A program made the position numbers and the translations under genes. The notes under the pieces were generated by a model. The model was given only the letters and a program-made list of their open reading frames with translations. It was not told where the DNA came from and ran no database searches. 64,000 nt of DNA from Dendrobium chrysotoxum (lineage: Eukaryota; Streptophyta; Magnoliopsida; Asparagales; Orchidaceae): the NCBI GenBank assembly GCA_019925795.1, contig CM034305.1:93594433-93658432 (forward strand), given 5' to 3'. This document shows positions 1 to 12,350 of this stretch, piece after piece; within the stretch, counting starts at the first letter, position 1, and every line of letters starts with the position of its first letter.

Positions 1-290
1 GTGTGGTTTGCTGAAATTAGATTATTCTTAGGGTGTTTGGGCTCTAGCCGGTGGGTAGAGATTTAGGAAAGCCGAATCTTCCTCTCCAATTGAAGATCAA
101 CTTGTATCTTGTATTTTCTTTCATAAAACTTTCAATAAAAAAAGTGTTCTTGTGTGTTCTATTCCTAGTTTTCTTGTTATTGGTTTCTGAAATTGCTGAA
201 ATCATATTCAAAAAATTTTCAGCAAAAATTTGATTCTAAAACACATCTTTCGGCAAAAAAAAATCAATTTCGCAACATTCTCATAGAGAA
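1..290 (+). repeat. LTR fragment cut by window edge
   Basis: This is the right-hand part of a retrotransposon LTR. It carries the block GGGCTCTAGCCGG, then CTCTCCAATTGA and TTGTATCTTGT, in the same order as the complement of the solo LTR at 43,993-44,499 and, more distantly, as the LTRs of the Reina element at 55,003-59,609. The start lies outside the window. The right boundary is not sharp because no terminal CA with a target duplication could be placed. Confidence 0.55.
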
Positions 291-972
291 AAATGAAGGT
301 GTTCTCTATGTATTCATAATCCATTAGGATACCAAATTACCAAGTGTAATAAGCCATGCCTACTCTCACTTGTCTATGTATATATGAGAGATTCTCACTG
401 TTCACTCTGATAAACAAAAAACTCTGATCGTCCATTTGAGCACATATCACACTGATATTCAATAATGTAAATTTGTTATAAGATAATAACATTGTGTGTC
501 AATTATCAGATTTTCCACCATTCAAATCTAAGCGTACATAGATATAGATGGCAATGAACAATTAAACTGTAGAGTGAAGCAATTTATTCCACACAAAAAT
601 CTAAAAAGGGAAAAAACCACAAGTGAATCTTAGACAACAAGGAAAAATCTCAAGCCAAGTATGTAAGAGTGCCTGCAAATATTGACTCAACAAAAAAAAA
701 AACAATTTGAACCATTTACTTTTAAAAAACCCATTACTTTTAGCTTGAAAGCTGCAACATCCTCATTGGGCGAGTATAGCGAACCAATGCCTGAACTGAG
801 CTATCAGCTAAACTAGCCCTAACAAAATCACTTCATGCAAATTTCTAAAACCCTCGCCCTCCTCTATCTCGTAAATCACCAAACCCCATTAAGCCCAATC
901 TTCGCACATGATCTTGCATCCTTTGCCGCCTCAACACATCCTTTTAAAGAGATCTGTAGCTAGGGCTTCTTC
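291..972. other. Non-coding, AT-rich to CT-rich flank
   Basis: No coding exon, RNA gene or named repeat was recognised. The last 150 bases become C/T-rich and end in TAGGGCTTCTTC, the kind of pyrimidine-rich leader often found at plant promoters. The C/T-rich stretch resumes directly after the Cassandra insertion, at 1,646-1,830, so the two halves were once contiguous. Confidence 0.4.
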
Positions 973-1199
973 TATGAATCCCTTAAGCAAAAAAAAAAAA
1001 AGCTAAACTCTTAAACATTGAAGCGTTGTTTGGTGTAATGGTTGAAATTTTATTAAGAAACTCTGCAGTTAAGCGTGCTCTTCTCGGAGAAATCCTGGGA
1101 TGGCTGACCTCCTGGGAAGTTACACCAACAAGACAAAATCGTGAGGCCTTTAGGCAAAAGAGGACAATATCTCAATAGTTAAGAGTTTGGACTGTTACA
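973..1199 (+). repeat. Cassandra 5' LTR
   Basis: Aligns base by base with 1425-1645. It ends in TTACA immediately before the primer-binding site. The first bases read TATGAA rather than TGTGAA as in the 3' copy, so the terminal TG has mutated. Confidence 0.88.
1060..1120 (+). promoter_or_regulatory. 5S-rRNA-derived pol III promoter in 5' LTR
   Basis: The segment follows the 3' half of plant 5S rRNA: AGTTAAGCGTGCTC matches box A, GGATGGCTGACCTCC matches the intermediate element and box C, then TGGGAAGT. The middle of the 5S sequence is altered (TTCTCGGAGAAATCC). In known Cassandra elements this region directs RNA polymerase III transcription; activity here is inferred. Confidence 0.8.
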
Positions 1200-1424
1200 A
1201 ATGGTATCAGAGCAATACACCAGACAGAAGATAGGAACTAAGTGTCATACAAGACAGTGCTACGCTATGACAGCCACCTCCTGAACCCTGTATGAGACAA
1301 AGTGCTACGTGGCAGGAGTCACCACTTGAACTTGTAGGAGCCACCTCTAAAATCCTATCTGACTGGTGGATGATTCTGGGATAAAGATACTAACGAGGAC
1401 GTCAGTTACTTAAGTGGAGGAGAT
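1200..1424 (+). other. Cassandra internal region with PBS and PPT
   Basis: Contains the tRNA-Met primer-binding site at 1202-1214 and a polypurine tract around 1414-1423. No open reading frame of note. Two short related phrases (ACAGTGCTACG-like and GGCAGGAGTCACC-like) recur inside it. Confidence 0.85.
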
Positions 1425-1645
1425 TGTGAAACCTTTTAAGTAAAAAGAAGCTAAACTCTTAAACATCAATGAGCCTTTGATGTAATAGTTGAATATTCAT
1501 TAAAAAACTCCGCAATTAAGCGTGCTCATCCCAGAGAAATTCTGGGATGAGTGACCTCCTAGGAAGTTACACCAACAAAATAAAACTGTGGGGCCTTTAG
1601 GCCAAAGCAGACGATATCTCGATAGTTAGAGTTTGGGCTGTTACA
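1425..1645 (+). repeat. Cassandra 3' LTR
   Basis: Begins TGTGAAACC and ends GTTACA. It is followed at once by the TCTTC target duplication. Its 5S-like block is at about 1507-1567 and retains GTGACCTCCTAGGAAGT. Confidence 0.9.
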
Positions 1646-3450
1646 TCTTCACTCTTTCCTCTATAACCACCAAATTCCCTTCAACCAAACCCTTGCTTTC
1701 TTCCACCTTCAACTGAGAACCACCAATTATACCTTCTCCTTCTTAGTCCCTTCCTTCAGCAACACTGAGTCTCATCTTCCTCCTCTCCTTCTCTATCTTT
1801 CTCTTCTCCCCTTCTTTTCTCTCAACTCCAAAGAGTAAATAATCTATTTTTTTAATCATTTTATCTCATTTCACTTATTTATTACAACAATTGTGATATC
1901 AAGACCTTTTTAGTGATGCATCTTCATTGTTCGAGTGCTTATTCATCGATATCAATATTTTGTTAAGTATTAAAACAACTATAGATCTATCAAAATTATT
2001 TAAACAATTTTTTGTAATTAGGTTGTGTTATGGTTAGATTAGGTGGATTAAATTAATTGTTTTATTATGGTCTACTATTTAGGTTAGATTTAATTAATTT
2101 CAATTTTATTTAAATGTTTGGAATTATTCGTATTTGATAATAGAAATGCAATGATCCTGATTTAGACCATACGAGTAGATTAAATGATATGGTTAAACTA
2201 ATGATTATTGGGATCTACTTCATTGTAGTATTAATTAACCCCGGTTGATTGAGAGATAACCTATGTTGTCTATGTTGTATTTATTTTAACGAATCATTAG
2301 TTTTCCATGCCTATCGGTGTGCATAATTGATGGAGAGTTAATATTATGGAGGGCCTTCGAGTTCAGTTTATTTGGTATTGTTGTTTGGATATCAACTAAA
2401 GTTGGAGTTTCATATCATTTCCTCTAAGGTAAATAATTTGTATTTATTGAGGGATAAAAGTAACTTTCTTTGTTAGGAGCGTTATCATTGATATTTGTAA
2501 TAGATTCATACTTTATTGTTATATAATTTTTTTAATATCAAAATGATTATACATGTTGCCTATGTTGAATATCATAAATTTTATTCCTGCAAATCATATT
2601 TTATTATAAAAATAGCATTGGTCATTGATTATAAAATACCTATTAAATACTTGTTTATGGTGTATAGAATATGTATGCCAATTTGCAATGGTGTGTAGAT
2701 CTGTAAAGCTCATTTTGATATTGGATAGTCTGGTTGATGACTACACAGAAATTATTGCATTTCCATGAGTATCTTCCTAGTTTTAAGATGTATAGTAAAA
2801 TATGCTATAGATATATATACAGATATAAGAAAATAATGACAAACAACTGATAAGCCTACTGTAGATGTATATGAGTACACCTGATGTGGCGACATATGCA
2901 TATATTAGCATAGAATTGCATTGGTTGTTGTTTTCATATAACTGATCATGAATATAATCACATTGTAACTCTTTCACTGATGCCATTAGATATTATTTTA
3001 AAATTAATGACTTGATGGTTATAATGCTATTATATTATACATTGTGCCGATTTTACAGTCTTCCAGTAGCATATCATTCATGCTTATTGAGTTTGAGATA
3101 TCAAATTTATTCATTATAAAACCTTTCTTATAAATAGTTCTATCATTTTGCTACGTAGACTGTAGGAGTAGACTTCTCAGTAGTAGTTATCGCATTTTGT
3201 ATTTTTTATTTAGGTAGTTTTGCTGATGTAATTGTTTCTTGTTTCTCTAGTTTACTTTCATTAGTTGTTATTTCCTAGTTGAACTCTTCTTATGGATTCT
3301 GCTGTTGTGATAATATTAGTTATTTTCTTATGCTTATTTTTACATGCTTTGCTTATAGCTATTTGTGCATGAAACTTTTTCCTTCGAGTACAAAATAGGT
3401 TTGATTGATCTTGAATTTTGAGATTTATCCTAAAGAGTTTAGCTTAATCC
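1646..3450. other. CT-rich tract then AT-rich non-coding DNA
   Basis: The first 180 bases are strongly C/T-rich and resemble a plant 5' leader. The rest is AT-rich and intron-like with no conserved exon that I can recognise. Short reading frames here show no domain and have AT-driven composition. Confidence 0.4.
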
Positions 3451-3693
3451 ATTCATCATATCCATTCGGGGCGTACCGCCTTCCGGATCCGGGCGGACAG
3501 TAAGCATCCGACCATGCGCATAGTACAAAATTGCACAAGTCTACCTACCGAGATTACAAACTATTAAAAGCTGAGCTGAAGCTGAAAAACTTCTCCAAGC
3601 AGAAGCTGCCAATAAGTAGCAAATAATGCGGCTCCAGAACAAATTCCTAATCTAATTCGACAAAGGAAAAAGAAGGAAACGGTGAACAAATAC

Positions 3694-4001
3694 CTCTGGA
3701 CATTTCACTCCGAGGGCCGAGACATCCGAGCCACTTTCTCTCCTGTAGGGTGGAGACCAACAATGGCGTTCGGCAAAAATCCTGGATGGGTAGGCAAAGC
3801 CCGACAGTCCGATTGCAGAACATCGGAGCACGAGATCTTAGCATCTGAAGCACAAGTAATAGCCCTAGAAAAACAATTCGGACGAAATAAAGAGATGGTT
3901 GTAGCTATTGGCGAATGATCGCCGATTCGGACACTGCGGCGCGTTGGCGTCGGGGAGGCCACAGCCAACACAAACTTCCACGTAGAGGCTATCTCGTTCA
4001 T
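3694..4001 (-). CDS. Possible first exon, unknown protein (weak)
   Basis: A GC-rich island in AT-rich DNA carries a 98-codon minus-strand frame (start 4001) rich in Ser, Thr, Arg and Ala with few acidic residues at its start, as in organelle-targeting peptides. Just past its stop lies CAGAG followed by GTATTTG, a fair splice donor, at about 3694 on the complement. The neighbouring minus frame is also open across 3647-3853, so a one-base change may have broken a longer exon. I do not recognise the protein and found no downstream exon. It may be a pseudogene or transposon-captured fragment. Confidence 0.22.
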
Positions 4002-4130
4002 GGTATATGTTCAGTCGGTCAGTCCTCAGTAAAAAGGTGAATTTCAGGGGGAGAATTTTTTCAATGGGGGCTAAATTTATTTTGATAAATTTTCTTTCAA
4101 CCTTTTTCATTCGGCTGTGAACCAATATTG

Positions 4131-6440
4131 TTAGTTTTAAAGCAAAATAAATAAATAAATATTAATTATAATTAATTTATCCTAATTTATAAATTATTTA
4201 TAAATCAGATAAATATCAATTATGATAGGTTAAAATTTAAAAAAAATTATTATTCAAAATTTTTTGTATTTATTTTCAACTTCTATGACATTCATTTGTT
4301 TAAAAATATATCATATTAATAACTAGACTGGTTTAATTTTGAAACTAACATATATAAAGTGAAAGAAGCTCACAATTATTGTCTACTACGATTTGCTACA
4401 ATTTTTTATATAGATTGATATGTGATGTCGTGGATATTGCTTGGTTCGCCATCATTTTGTTGATTGGACTGCTTGGTCTATAGTTAGGCTTCAACATGGC
4501 GTGCTTTTATTAGATGGTGGCCATAACGGATAGTAGTTTTGATGCAAGGCATGAAATCCCTACGATTGTCTACCCCATATGTCTTAGACTTTTTTTTCTT
4601 AATGTTAAACCCTCAATTAGACTTCGAATTACTTGAATGGGAGGGGGGGACGGTGTTCAGGTGCCCTCGCTAGCCCCCCTTGAATCTACCTATGATGAAT
4701 TTCACGCGACCTTTTAAGATATGTAGTTTTCACTATTGTAAACTAGAGAAATACGTTCTCTTCTTACTTTTTTAAAGCAATATATAAGAAAATTTATTTT
4801 GAAATAAAATGCTCTTATTTTTAAATAAATAGAATAAAAACTCTCATTGATGAATTATGCAATATTTTGATCATTTTAGTTTCTAAACCCTACTTTCCAA
4901 TATCTTCTTTCTATATGGCCGTTGCATAGCATGTTTGTTTAGGTTGCGATCAAATTTCACAACGATGATCTCTCTCCACATTATTTACAAAGGTTCGTGA
5001 TATTATTCGCTAGTTAATTAAAATTGAATATGATATTTGTGGACCTCCGAAAGGACACAAGAACAACACCGCCACCCCGTGAAGGGAGACAGTATTAGCA
5101 TGTTGCCAATGGGAGGGCAGATTCGATCACACATACGATTAACCATTGAGGACAGTGGCTCTCACCAACACACCCCGATGGATAACAATATGTGCGATCT
5201 AATCACAACGGGTTTCCCCCACCCGATACATTAGCTCGAATGGGGTTTATTTGAAAGTGGGATTCGATTTCCCACGAGTGCAAGCCCCCGTGGTTAATTA
5301 CATCTCAAGCCGGGGCCTGAGAATACTCTCGATTAAGGATTCTATATTATACTTTCTTAAATGGGATTGACACGTAGGGAGAAGACTAGGAAATCCTAGT
5401 CAAAGGGAAAGAAAGGTTCAACTAGGCTTAGTCAACATGCACGGCTCAGATCAGCATCCAGAGGGACTAAGGTAGTGAGAAGAAACTGGAGAAACTAAAA
5501 GTCATGCACTCAGAGCATACAGGAGAGAAAGATGGAGGTGGCGTCATCCATACGACACATATATGTAGGGTTTATGGTTTCTAGAAGATAGAAGACCTAC
5601 TCACTGATGAGGCGTACTACGAAACAATAGTAGCCTTGAATCCTAAAGCTAATGGGTTTAGTGTTTTACGCAACACTAACACCCGTGTCCTAGCTAATGC
5701 ATTCTAGGCTTATATCCTGCCTGAAAAGGAAAGCCAGCTAACCACCTAAGCATATAAAATCCATGTTGTCCAAGTCTTTATGGAAGATGGGTAGGTAGTT
5801 TGGTTATTGGAAGCAGGGCCGACGTCTAGAGAGTCTCCTAAAATGGCCATGGACTTATGTAGGGTGTATGCTCCTAGAACTAATGCAATTAAAATTTTAA
5901 TTTAGTTGGTTTCTAATGCAATGCATGTTAGTTAAAGATCTCAAATCAAATATGCATAGAATTTTAAAAAAAGGCTTATAAAATAATTTTTTAGAAAAGA
6001 CTAGACTTCCCCAGATCTAGCACCTCATCCTCATAGGTCGGATTACCTGGACTCTGCCCGCAGGCGGGGAAGTATCTTATAGCAAGGAGAGAGAAGATGC
6101 ATTAATATGCATGTGACCCCGAACGATTCTGGCTATTCCCTAGGTCGTTAAATTTCTATGTTATTTAATTCTTAGAATTTTAAATATTAATTACAAGTAG
6201 AAAAATTTTATTCCTAAAGAGCCTAACGAAGTCAGGCCAAGCACATGCAAGAAAGAAACCTAAGAAAAGCAGGCAATTTCTACTGCACACACAAAATAAG
6301 CACATCAATATAAATCCACAGAGCAGAGTAAGAAAGAGTCTATAGTCCACGGTAAGTGCCATATAAGTACAACCCAGCATCTGCAGAAAAGTAATGGTGG
6401 CCAGGCCCCACCGACAACATCCTGGATTCTAATCCTACTA
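4131..6440. other. Unclassified repeat-like DNA
   Basis: No gene recognised. The part from about 5,030 to 6,130 is richer in GC than its surroundings and has the patchy look of an old retroelement interior. However, no protease, reverse transcriptase or integrase motif was seen in any frame. Confidence 0.35.
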
Positions 6441-6484
6441 AATGACGCAAGTCTTAAATGCAAGGTATTTCATCTTCAAATCTT

Positions 6485-6565
6485 CATCTTTGAGTGGATC
6501 ATCTTCCTTCAGATCTTCCTTCAGATCTTCCTTCTTCGGATCATCCTCCTTTGGATCATTCTCTA
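6485..6565 (+). repeat. Short degenerate tandem repeat
   Basis: A 12-bp unit close to TCAGATCTTCCT is repeated three times, then decays into GGATCATCCTCCTTTGGATCAT. The translated frame is Ser/Phe-rich simply because of the repeat. Confidence 0.6.
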
Positions 6566-8500
6566 GAAGGGTACCAAATGAGAAAGAAACTCCCCAAGAG
6601 AGGGCTTTTCTTTCTCCCTTTGGGTACCTAACATTTGAAATGTCATGTCTTTAAAGACTTTCACAACTCGATATGAATTACAAATTACACCATGAAAAAA
6701 AAAAACTAGACCCAGACTGAACCTGCAAAGTTATCCTAATAAAAATCCCAAGCAGTTTATATATAACAACCCAAATAATTAATATTTATGCAAACAAGGA
6801 AACACACTTGACCACGCTCTTATTCATTTGGGGGCTAAGCATTTTGGAGCACCTGTAGCAAGCATTTATAATTTATGATTTATCATATTAGCCCCCGTTT
6901 ATTTTTAGCGCTGCATGAGCGTGGCCACCTGCATAAGACTGAGTTAGTATAAAACGTCCCTAGCCTAGGGGTAGATCTAACGCATAAGCAACAATATCAC
7001 AAGTAAAGTACAGTACAGTAATAAAATAAACAATCACATCAATTCAACACAAACAGCACACGTGCAACATGCAAGAGTGATCACAACACGAAAAAAACAA
7101 CTTAGAAAGAAAACGCCGGCCTAACCTAGATCTAGAAGTGGTGCCCTAGCAATCAATTCTACGTGTGTGTAGAAAGTTTGTGTGGCATTGGATAGGTACT
7201 ATATTGGGTAGTTAGTTCAAGTTACTTTGAGTTAATATTTGTTAAAGGTTTGAAAAGGAGAATTTGGTTAAAGTTTAAATATTGTTAAATAAGATCCGGG
7301 GTCTACCTATCCGCTAGGTTAAGGGGGTCCAAAAAAGGTTATTATTAGAAACAGGTTGGGTCTAGGGGAGTTAGTATTTTTATTAAATACTAGACCTTAC
7401 CATGAGTAATTAGACTGTTAGTTTGTTGGATTTGGAATTTTCTAAGCAAAGTTGTGATTTTAGGAGTTGCGGGCCTTAGTTATTGAACTATGGTTGACCG
7501 GAGAGTTGACTTTTCAAATTATGTTGATTTTTGGAAAGTTAATATTTTTAATGAATAGTAGACTTTGATTAGAGTTGAGTGCTTTTCAATTTATTTGATT
7601 TGAATTTTTCTGTAATTAGTTACGAATTTTTAAAGTTTGAGCATTATGAGTCTTTTAGATTAGAGTTAGATTTGCTTTCCAATTTTATAACTCCTAGAAT
7701 TAAAGTTTATTTTAATGATTTTTATTTAGTTAATATTTGATTAAGAGGTGATTAATGTTTTAATTAGATTTTAGTTCAAGTTTATATTCAAATTCCACCT
7801 CCTAGTGATTTCGTATGTTGATTGTAGTTTGATTGAAGATTAAGGATTTGAATCTTTTAATTAAGATTATAATTAGTTTTGTTGCTTAATTATTAATAAA
7901 TTAAAGCAAACTAATCTTAGGATAACATGTCACTAAGTTTTTATGTTTTATGTCTCTATCCTAAAGGAGCATGCATCCTAAGTCTAAATTTTCTAAGACT
8001 CAGTCCTTAATTTTTGTCCTTAAGTGTCACTAGTGTTATAGGAGATGAATAGATGTTTTATTTCTAACCCCTTAGACATTCGTATATGTATATAAACGGG
8101 TTTAGGGATCTATAACAAAATAAAAGAATAAAATTACCTAAGAATTGAAGTTTCTATAGGGCCCTAAAGGTAGGGGAACGTACACACAGATGGGCTCCCT
8201 AGAGGCTATTTAAGTTGTAAGAAAACTCACAACACCGGGGGCTATGACCCGGTGGTATCGCTCGTAGCACCCCCACCAGAATGAATGGGGGCGACTGATG
8301 CTCGGATCCGATTGTCCAAGCTCCTTCGCCTAGTGCTCCTAAAAAGCTCCTTCTTTGCTTCCCCATATGTACCTCGCAAAAGCACAAAGAAAAGAACAAA
8401 GATTGGATGAGAGCAGGATCATGTTCAATATGCAAATAATCAAAATAAAATGTAACTAAATAAAAACATATCTTTTCTTTCGTCTGGATGTTAGCTCGGC
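6566..8500. other. No gene seen; possible LTR remnant
   Basis: Around 6,763 the phrase ATAACAACCCAAATAATTAA resembles the start of some plant Gypsy LTRs, but no paired copy or primer site was found. The region 7,240-7,930 is AT-rich non-coding DNA. Confidence 0.3.
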
Positions 8501-11500
8501 TGTTTGCTCTCCAAGACTGTCCAAATTTTAAGGACTCCCCACATTGTTATAAAAATGATCTTTATTTATTATTTTTAAGGAATGTTAGCATCTCATTGAT
8601 AGGCATGCCCTGTCAAAGTCAGGCATGCCTTTGACCCATCCCTTATTTCAATTCAACATTTAATGTCAAATGTAAATAAGAGGAAGAAAAATTGGGATGC
8701 TATTTACTGTTCCCACGTTTTAAGAAAGCACTCGAAGGACTTGACACAATCACCCAAATCACTTTCGTATAAAACTCAAAGCGATAGAGAAGAAAACCCA
8801 ATCTTGAAACCAAAATCCAAATAAAAATTTTCAACTTTAAACATGCTTTCAACCTACATGTGTAAGCTCACCTTTAGAAGAAAATGCAAGTAAGAAGAAG
8901 AAAACTCGCTTATGAAAATTCGCCTTGTTTCAAAAAGACTTAAAAGAGTCACCTAATATCAAATTTTTCTAATGCGAAACCATTCATAAAACCCCCCAAC
9001 CTCCAAAACGACTCAAAGAACTTCCAAACAAAGCAACATATAAAATCTTCCTAAAAGAGACCCACTATGACTTCTTCCGATGCAAAATAAACAAATCTCT
9101 CTTACGTGGGGTGGTAACTTTATGAAAATCTTCTAACAAGAAGGTTTCATAAAGCTTTATAATAGAAAGCAACATTAGATTTAACCCAAATTCGGAGCAT
9201 AAAATAGATGAAAGTATACATCTAATCTATCTTCAAAACAATCTGGAGCACTAACCCGTGAAAAATTACATGCAACCCATCTCAAAAACCAGTTTGGAAC
9301 ATGAAAACAGTGAAAATCTGCATATAATCCTTCATAAAGATCAACGAGAAAACCATGTAAAGTCGTAGGGATTCTTATATAAGAGTAATGAATAGCCTGC
9401 CCAAATGCCATAAGGATCCTTATATAAAATTAGCGAAAGAAACCCCAAAAAAACTGCATTCATCTCTCACAAAAATCAGTGAGAAAAAATCATACAAAAT
9501 ACATAGGAATTTTCTCATACAAGCGAAGAAGACTCCTGCTAAGTGCTGTAGAAATTCTTGCATCAAGAACAAATCCTATTGTATTGAGAATGACACCCAA
9601 CAGTTTTCTATTTCCAAATATAAATTTCTAAAAAAAAATTTAAATCTATAAAACTCTCAACACATTTTCCTCTCAAACCAGACCAAGGACAATTCACTCT
9701 AAAAAAAATGCTTAAGCCAGAAATCCCACATGATTTAAGATCATTAGCATTGGTAAAGAAAAGAATTCTGTTATAGCGCTTTCTTGAGAGCACTTCACCA
9801 AGCATCTTGTATGCGATGCTACAATTTTTTATCACCTACACATGAGGTTCTAAACATATTGCATGATATAAGCTAACAATGAATACAGATTTCATACACA
9901 AGGTTCAGATTCCAAACAACATAAATCATGCCATAAAACCCATTCACATTCCATGAGGCTATCCCGCTCAATTTTCTAGAGAAAAGCCTTTGTGGGTTAG
10001 AAAACCTACATTCCAAATGAGTGCATAAATTTCCCTTATTTTAATCATATAGCATACCCGTAATTAGCGATTCATAAAGCCGCAAATGTTTCCATCCATT
10101 AATCAGCGAAATAGTAAATAATATCGCATACCCGTAACAAGCTGCATAAACAGCAGAACCTAACAAAGAAATCAAATAATGGTCGCATATTACATGTATG
10201 GCAATATTCCAATGGATGCAGCACCTAACCAACTTCTCACTGACAGATTTTGATCAAGAAAAGAAAGAGAGAGAAAAAAAACTCATTTGAATTGTTGATA
10301 TTTCAAATGCAAACTGGTATAAGTTTGGATTCCCAGATGAAATACTTAGAAAAGGTCTTATAAATTCAAACATATTGATATAGCTCAAAGTTCTCACTTT
10401 TCAGACCTTAAATTTGATTATCATTCTTTATTAAGTTAATGTCAAAAAGCAAATGATAAGCATACTGGCCAACTATTTAACGAAAGAAGAATGCGAACAA
10501 ATTGTTAAACATAAGGAATTTGAGTTCGGAAATAAAATGGCAAAGTTTTCAACATAACATTTATTACTTAAATTAGGTGATAATAAAGTTGCTTCTATCC
10601 GAGTAACCGACAGTGACATATGATACTTAGCTCAAAAAGCTACCTCATCATCAATTAGTGAAAAACTCTCAACTCAACAAAAAAAAAATTTCAACAGAGC
10701 TCAAATCAAAGCATCAAATGCACAAAGAATACAAATAGCAGAAAAATATTTTACCTTTAAGGAAGAAACCCAAATAATGGTGAGAGAGAGTTTCTTCTTA
10801 TGTAAAATTAGTCATTATGTAAGAAAACGAAGGCAGATCAAAACATGCTAATTCTTAGGAGTTCCCTCTCAATTAGAAATTATTGATAGCAAAATAATTG
10901 ATTACCTTGCATCATTTTAATGCATAAAAAAAATATTGAATCAAACAAGCTCATTTCGAATAAGATCAAGATCAACCTAATCCTACAATTTGGATCACCA
11001 TAAATGCAAGTGAGATGCCCTTGCACACTCAAGTCTGTTAGTAGACCATTTGCAAGGAAAGAGCGCAGATCATCAAACGAATAAAATAGAGTACATCAAG
11101 CAAAGAAGAATATATGGATTTTCAAACTTGGGTATGACGGACAACAAATACTAAATATTTTTACAAAGCATTTCACAACATTCTCAAGAAGGAGCACATC
11201 CTCCAAATGCCATTTAGAGCCCCGTCATGCAGATAGAAATTCAACTAATAATTCATGCATAATGGAAGAACAAATCAGTGAATCACCACGTGTAAACCAA
11301 TAACATTTCTCACTCAAATCCATTCTCATTTCTAACTGCATCTAGTCAAACAGAGAAATCTAGCAAATTTTGTTATAATTCAAAACACTTCAAATTTCAG
11401 ACAACCAAATGAGTCATATAAAGAATCCTTTATAAGAATTATGTAGTTAATAGCTTCAGCTGTAACTTAAATACAGACTAAAGTCATCTTAACAACTCCA

Positions 11501-11540
11501 CAGAATTCTGCATGAAGAATGTTATAAGGGAAGGATGGGG
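8501..11540. other. AT-rich DNA without recognised gene
   Basis: No domain-bearing frame on either strand. Two donor-like sites on the minus strand (AAAG followed by GTAAAA near 10,755, and GCAAG followed by GTAATC near 10,907) fit an untranslated, spliced minus-strand transcript starting near 12,250. No coding exon supports this. Confidence 0.3.
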
Positions 11541-11769
11541 ATTTATGCCACGAAATAGAAATTGGAAAAGATCGGCACTATCCCACACCACAGAGAAAGT
11601 AAAGAGCAAGTTTTAACTCTAATCTCATGTACGATTTTAGAGGGATTAAGGCTTAGATCACTTATAAAGTTGTGGGAATAATGGAGAAGATTATGAGAGA
11701 ATGAGCAAATGGAAGATATCAAGAAGACAATAGAAGAAGAAGAAGAAGGATACGGATGAGAAGAGACAT

Positions 11770-12252
11770 ACCTTACGGATGAAGGAGGGCCAACGGCTAG
11801 GGCTGGGGTCGAGCCAACGTCGGGTGTCTTGTGAATCAAAGAGAGCAAGAGGGAGCCAACGTCCGGGTCTGTCGAAGTCGCAGTCAGGATCGGCGATGGG
11901 CCTCCTGGGGCGGAACGAACTGGAGATGGGAGGTAGAGAACTTCAGCAGACTCCTGAAGTGTGCGAATCAGAGAAAGATCGGGAGACGAGGGGTCTGGTC
12001 AGGAGGTGGAGTCGGACGGGAGTAGGGGGGTTCCGACCTCTGTGCTTGTGAACAGAGAGAGCGAGAGGTCCCGGGATTGGGGCGTCAGTCTTGGCTTTTT
12101 GCAAACCAGAGGAGGGAATTCCGCTTGCTTGGAGTCGTTTTCATCCTGAGAGAGCCAGCGCCTTCATACGGAGTCAAATGCCCGTCTAAACAAAGGAGGA
12201 AGTCTTCAAAAAAATGCCATACACGCTCCTTGCTCGACGCCATAACCGCCAT
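11770..12252 (-). CDS. Possible minus-strand first exon, 55-aa frame
   Basis: A GC-rich block reads on the minus strand as ATG at 12252 to TGA at 12085, giving 55 codons that start MAVMASSKERVWHFFEDF. The block ends in CCGTAAG followed by GTATGTCTC near 11,770, a strong splice donor. This looks like a first exon, or an exon with a short upstream frame. No homologue is recognised and no partner exon was found. A non-coding RNA or a promoter remnant is equally possible. Confidence 0.22.
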
Positions 12253-12350
12253 TTTTTTTTTAATTTAGGAAATGATTCAAATTTTTAGAAAGCCGATTAA
12301 ACTTTAATTGGAATCAATTTAAATGCATTGAATTAAAATAGAGTGTAAAT

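Larger units (their letters stand above)
973..1645 (+). mobile_element. Complete Cassandra TRIM retrotransposon
   Basis: A miniature non-autonomous LTR retrotransposon of 673 bp. Two direct LTRs (973-1199 and 1425-1645) flank an internal region of only 225 bp with no protein gene. A primer-binding site reading TGGTATCAGAGCA starts at 1202, complementary to initiator tRNA-Met. A purine tract (GTGGAGGAGA) sits just before the 3' LTR. The five bases TCTTC occur on both sides (968-972 and 1646-1650), the expected target-site duplication. Both LTRs contain a segment derived from 5S rRNA (AGTTAAGCGTGCTC, then GGGATG and GACCTCCTGGGAAGT), the hallmark of Cassandra elements. Such elements rely on enzymes from other retrotransposons. 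Confidence 0.92.

Noticed and set aside
5590..5640. CTGATGAG followed ten bases later by CGAAAC, like a hammerhead ribozyme core
   Set aside because: The ten bases between do not form a proper stem II, and no upstream strand makes stem III with a GUH cleavage site. Chance match.
9181..10232. Several 60-90-codon minus and plus frames
   Set aside because: AT-rich composition, no conserved motif and no consistent splice structure.
11779..12268. Plus-strand frames of 60-90 codons
   Set aside because: Arg/Gly/Ser-rich products of the GC-rich purine strand with no domain. The minus strand carries the only splice-like support.
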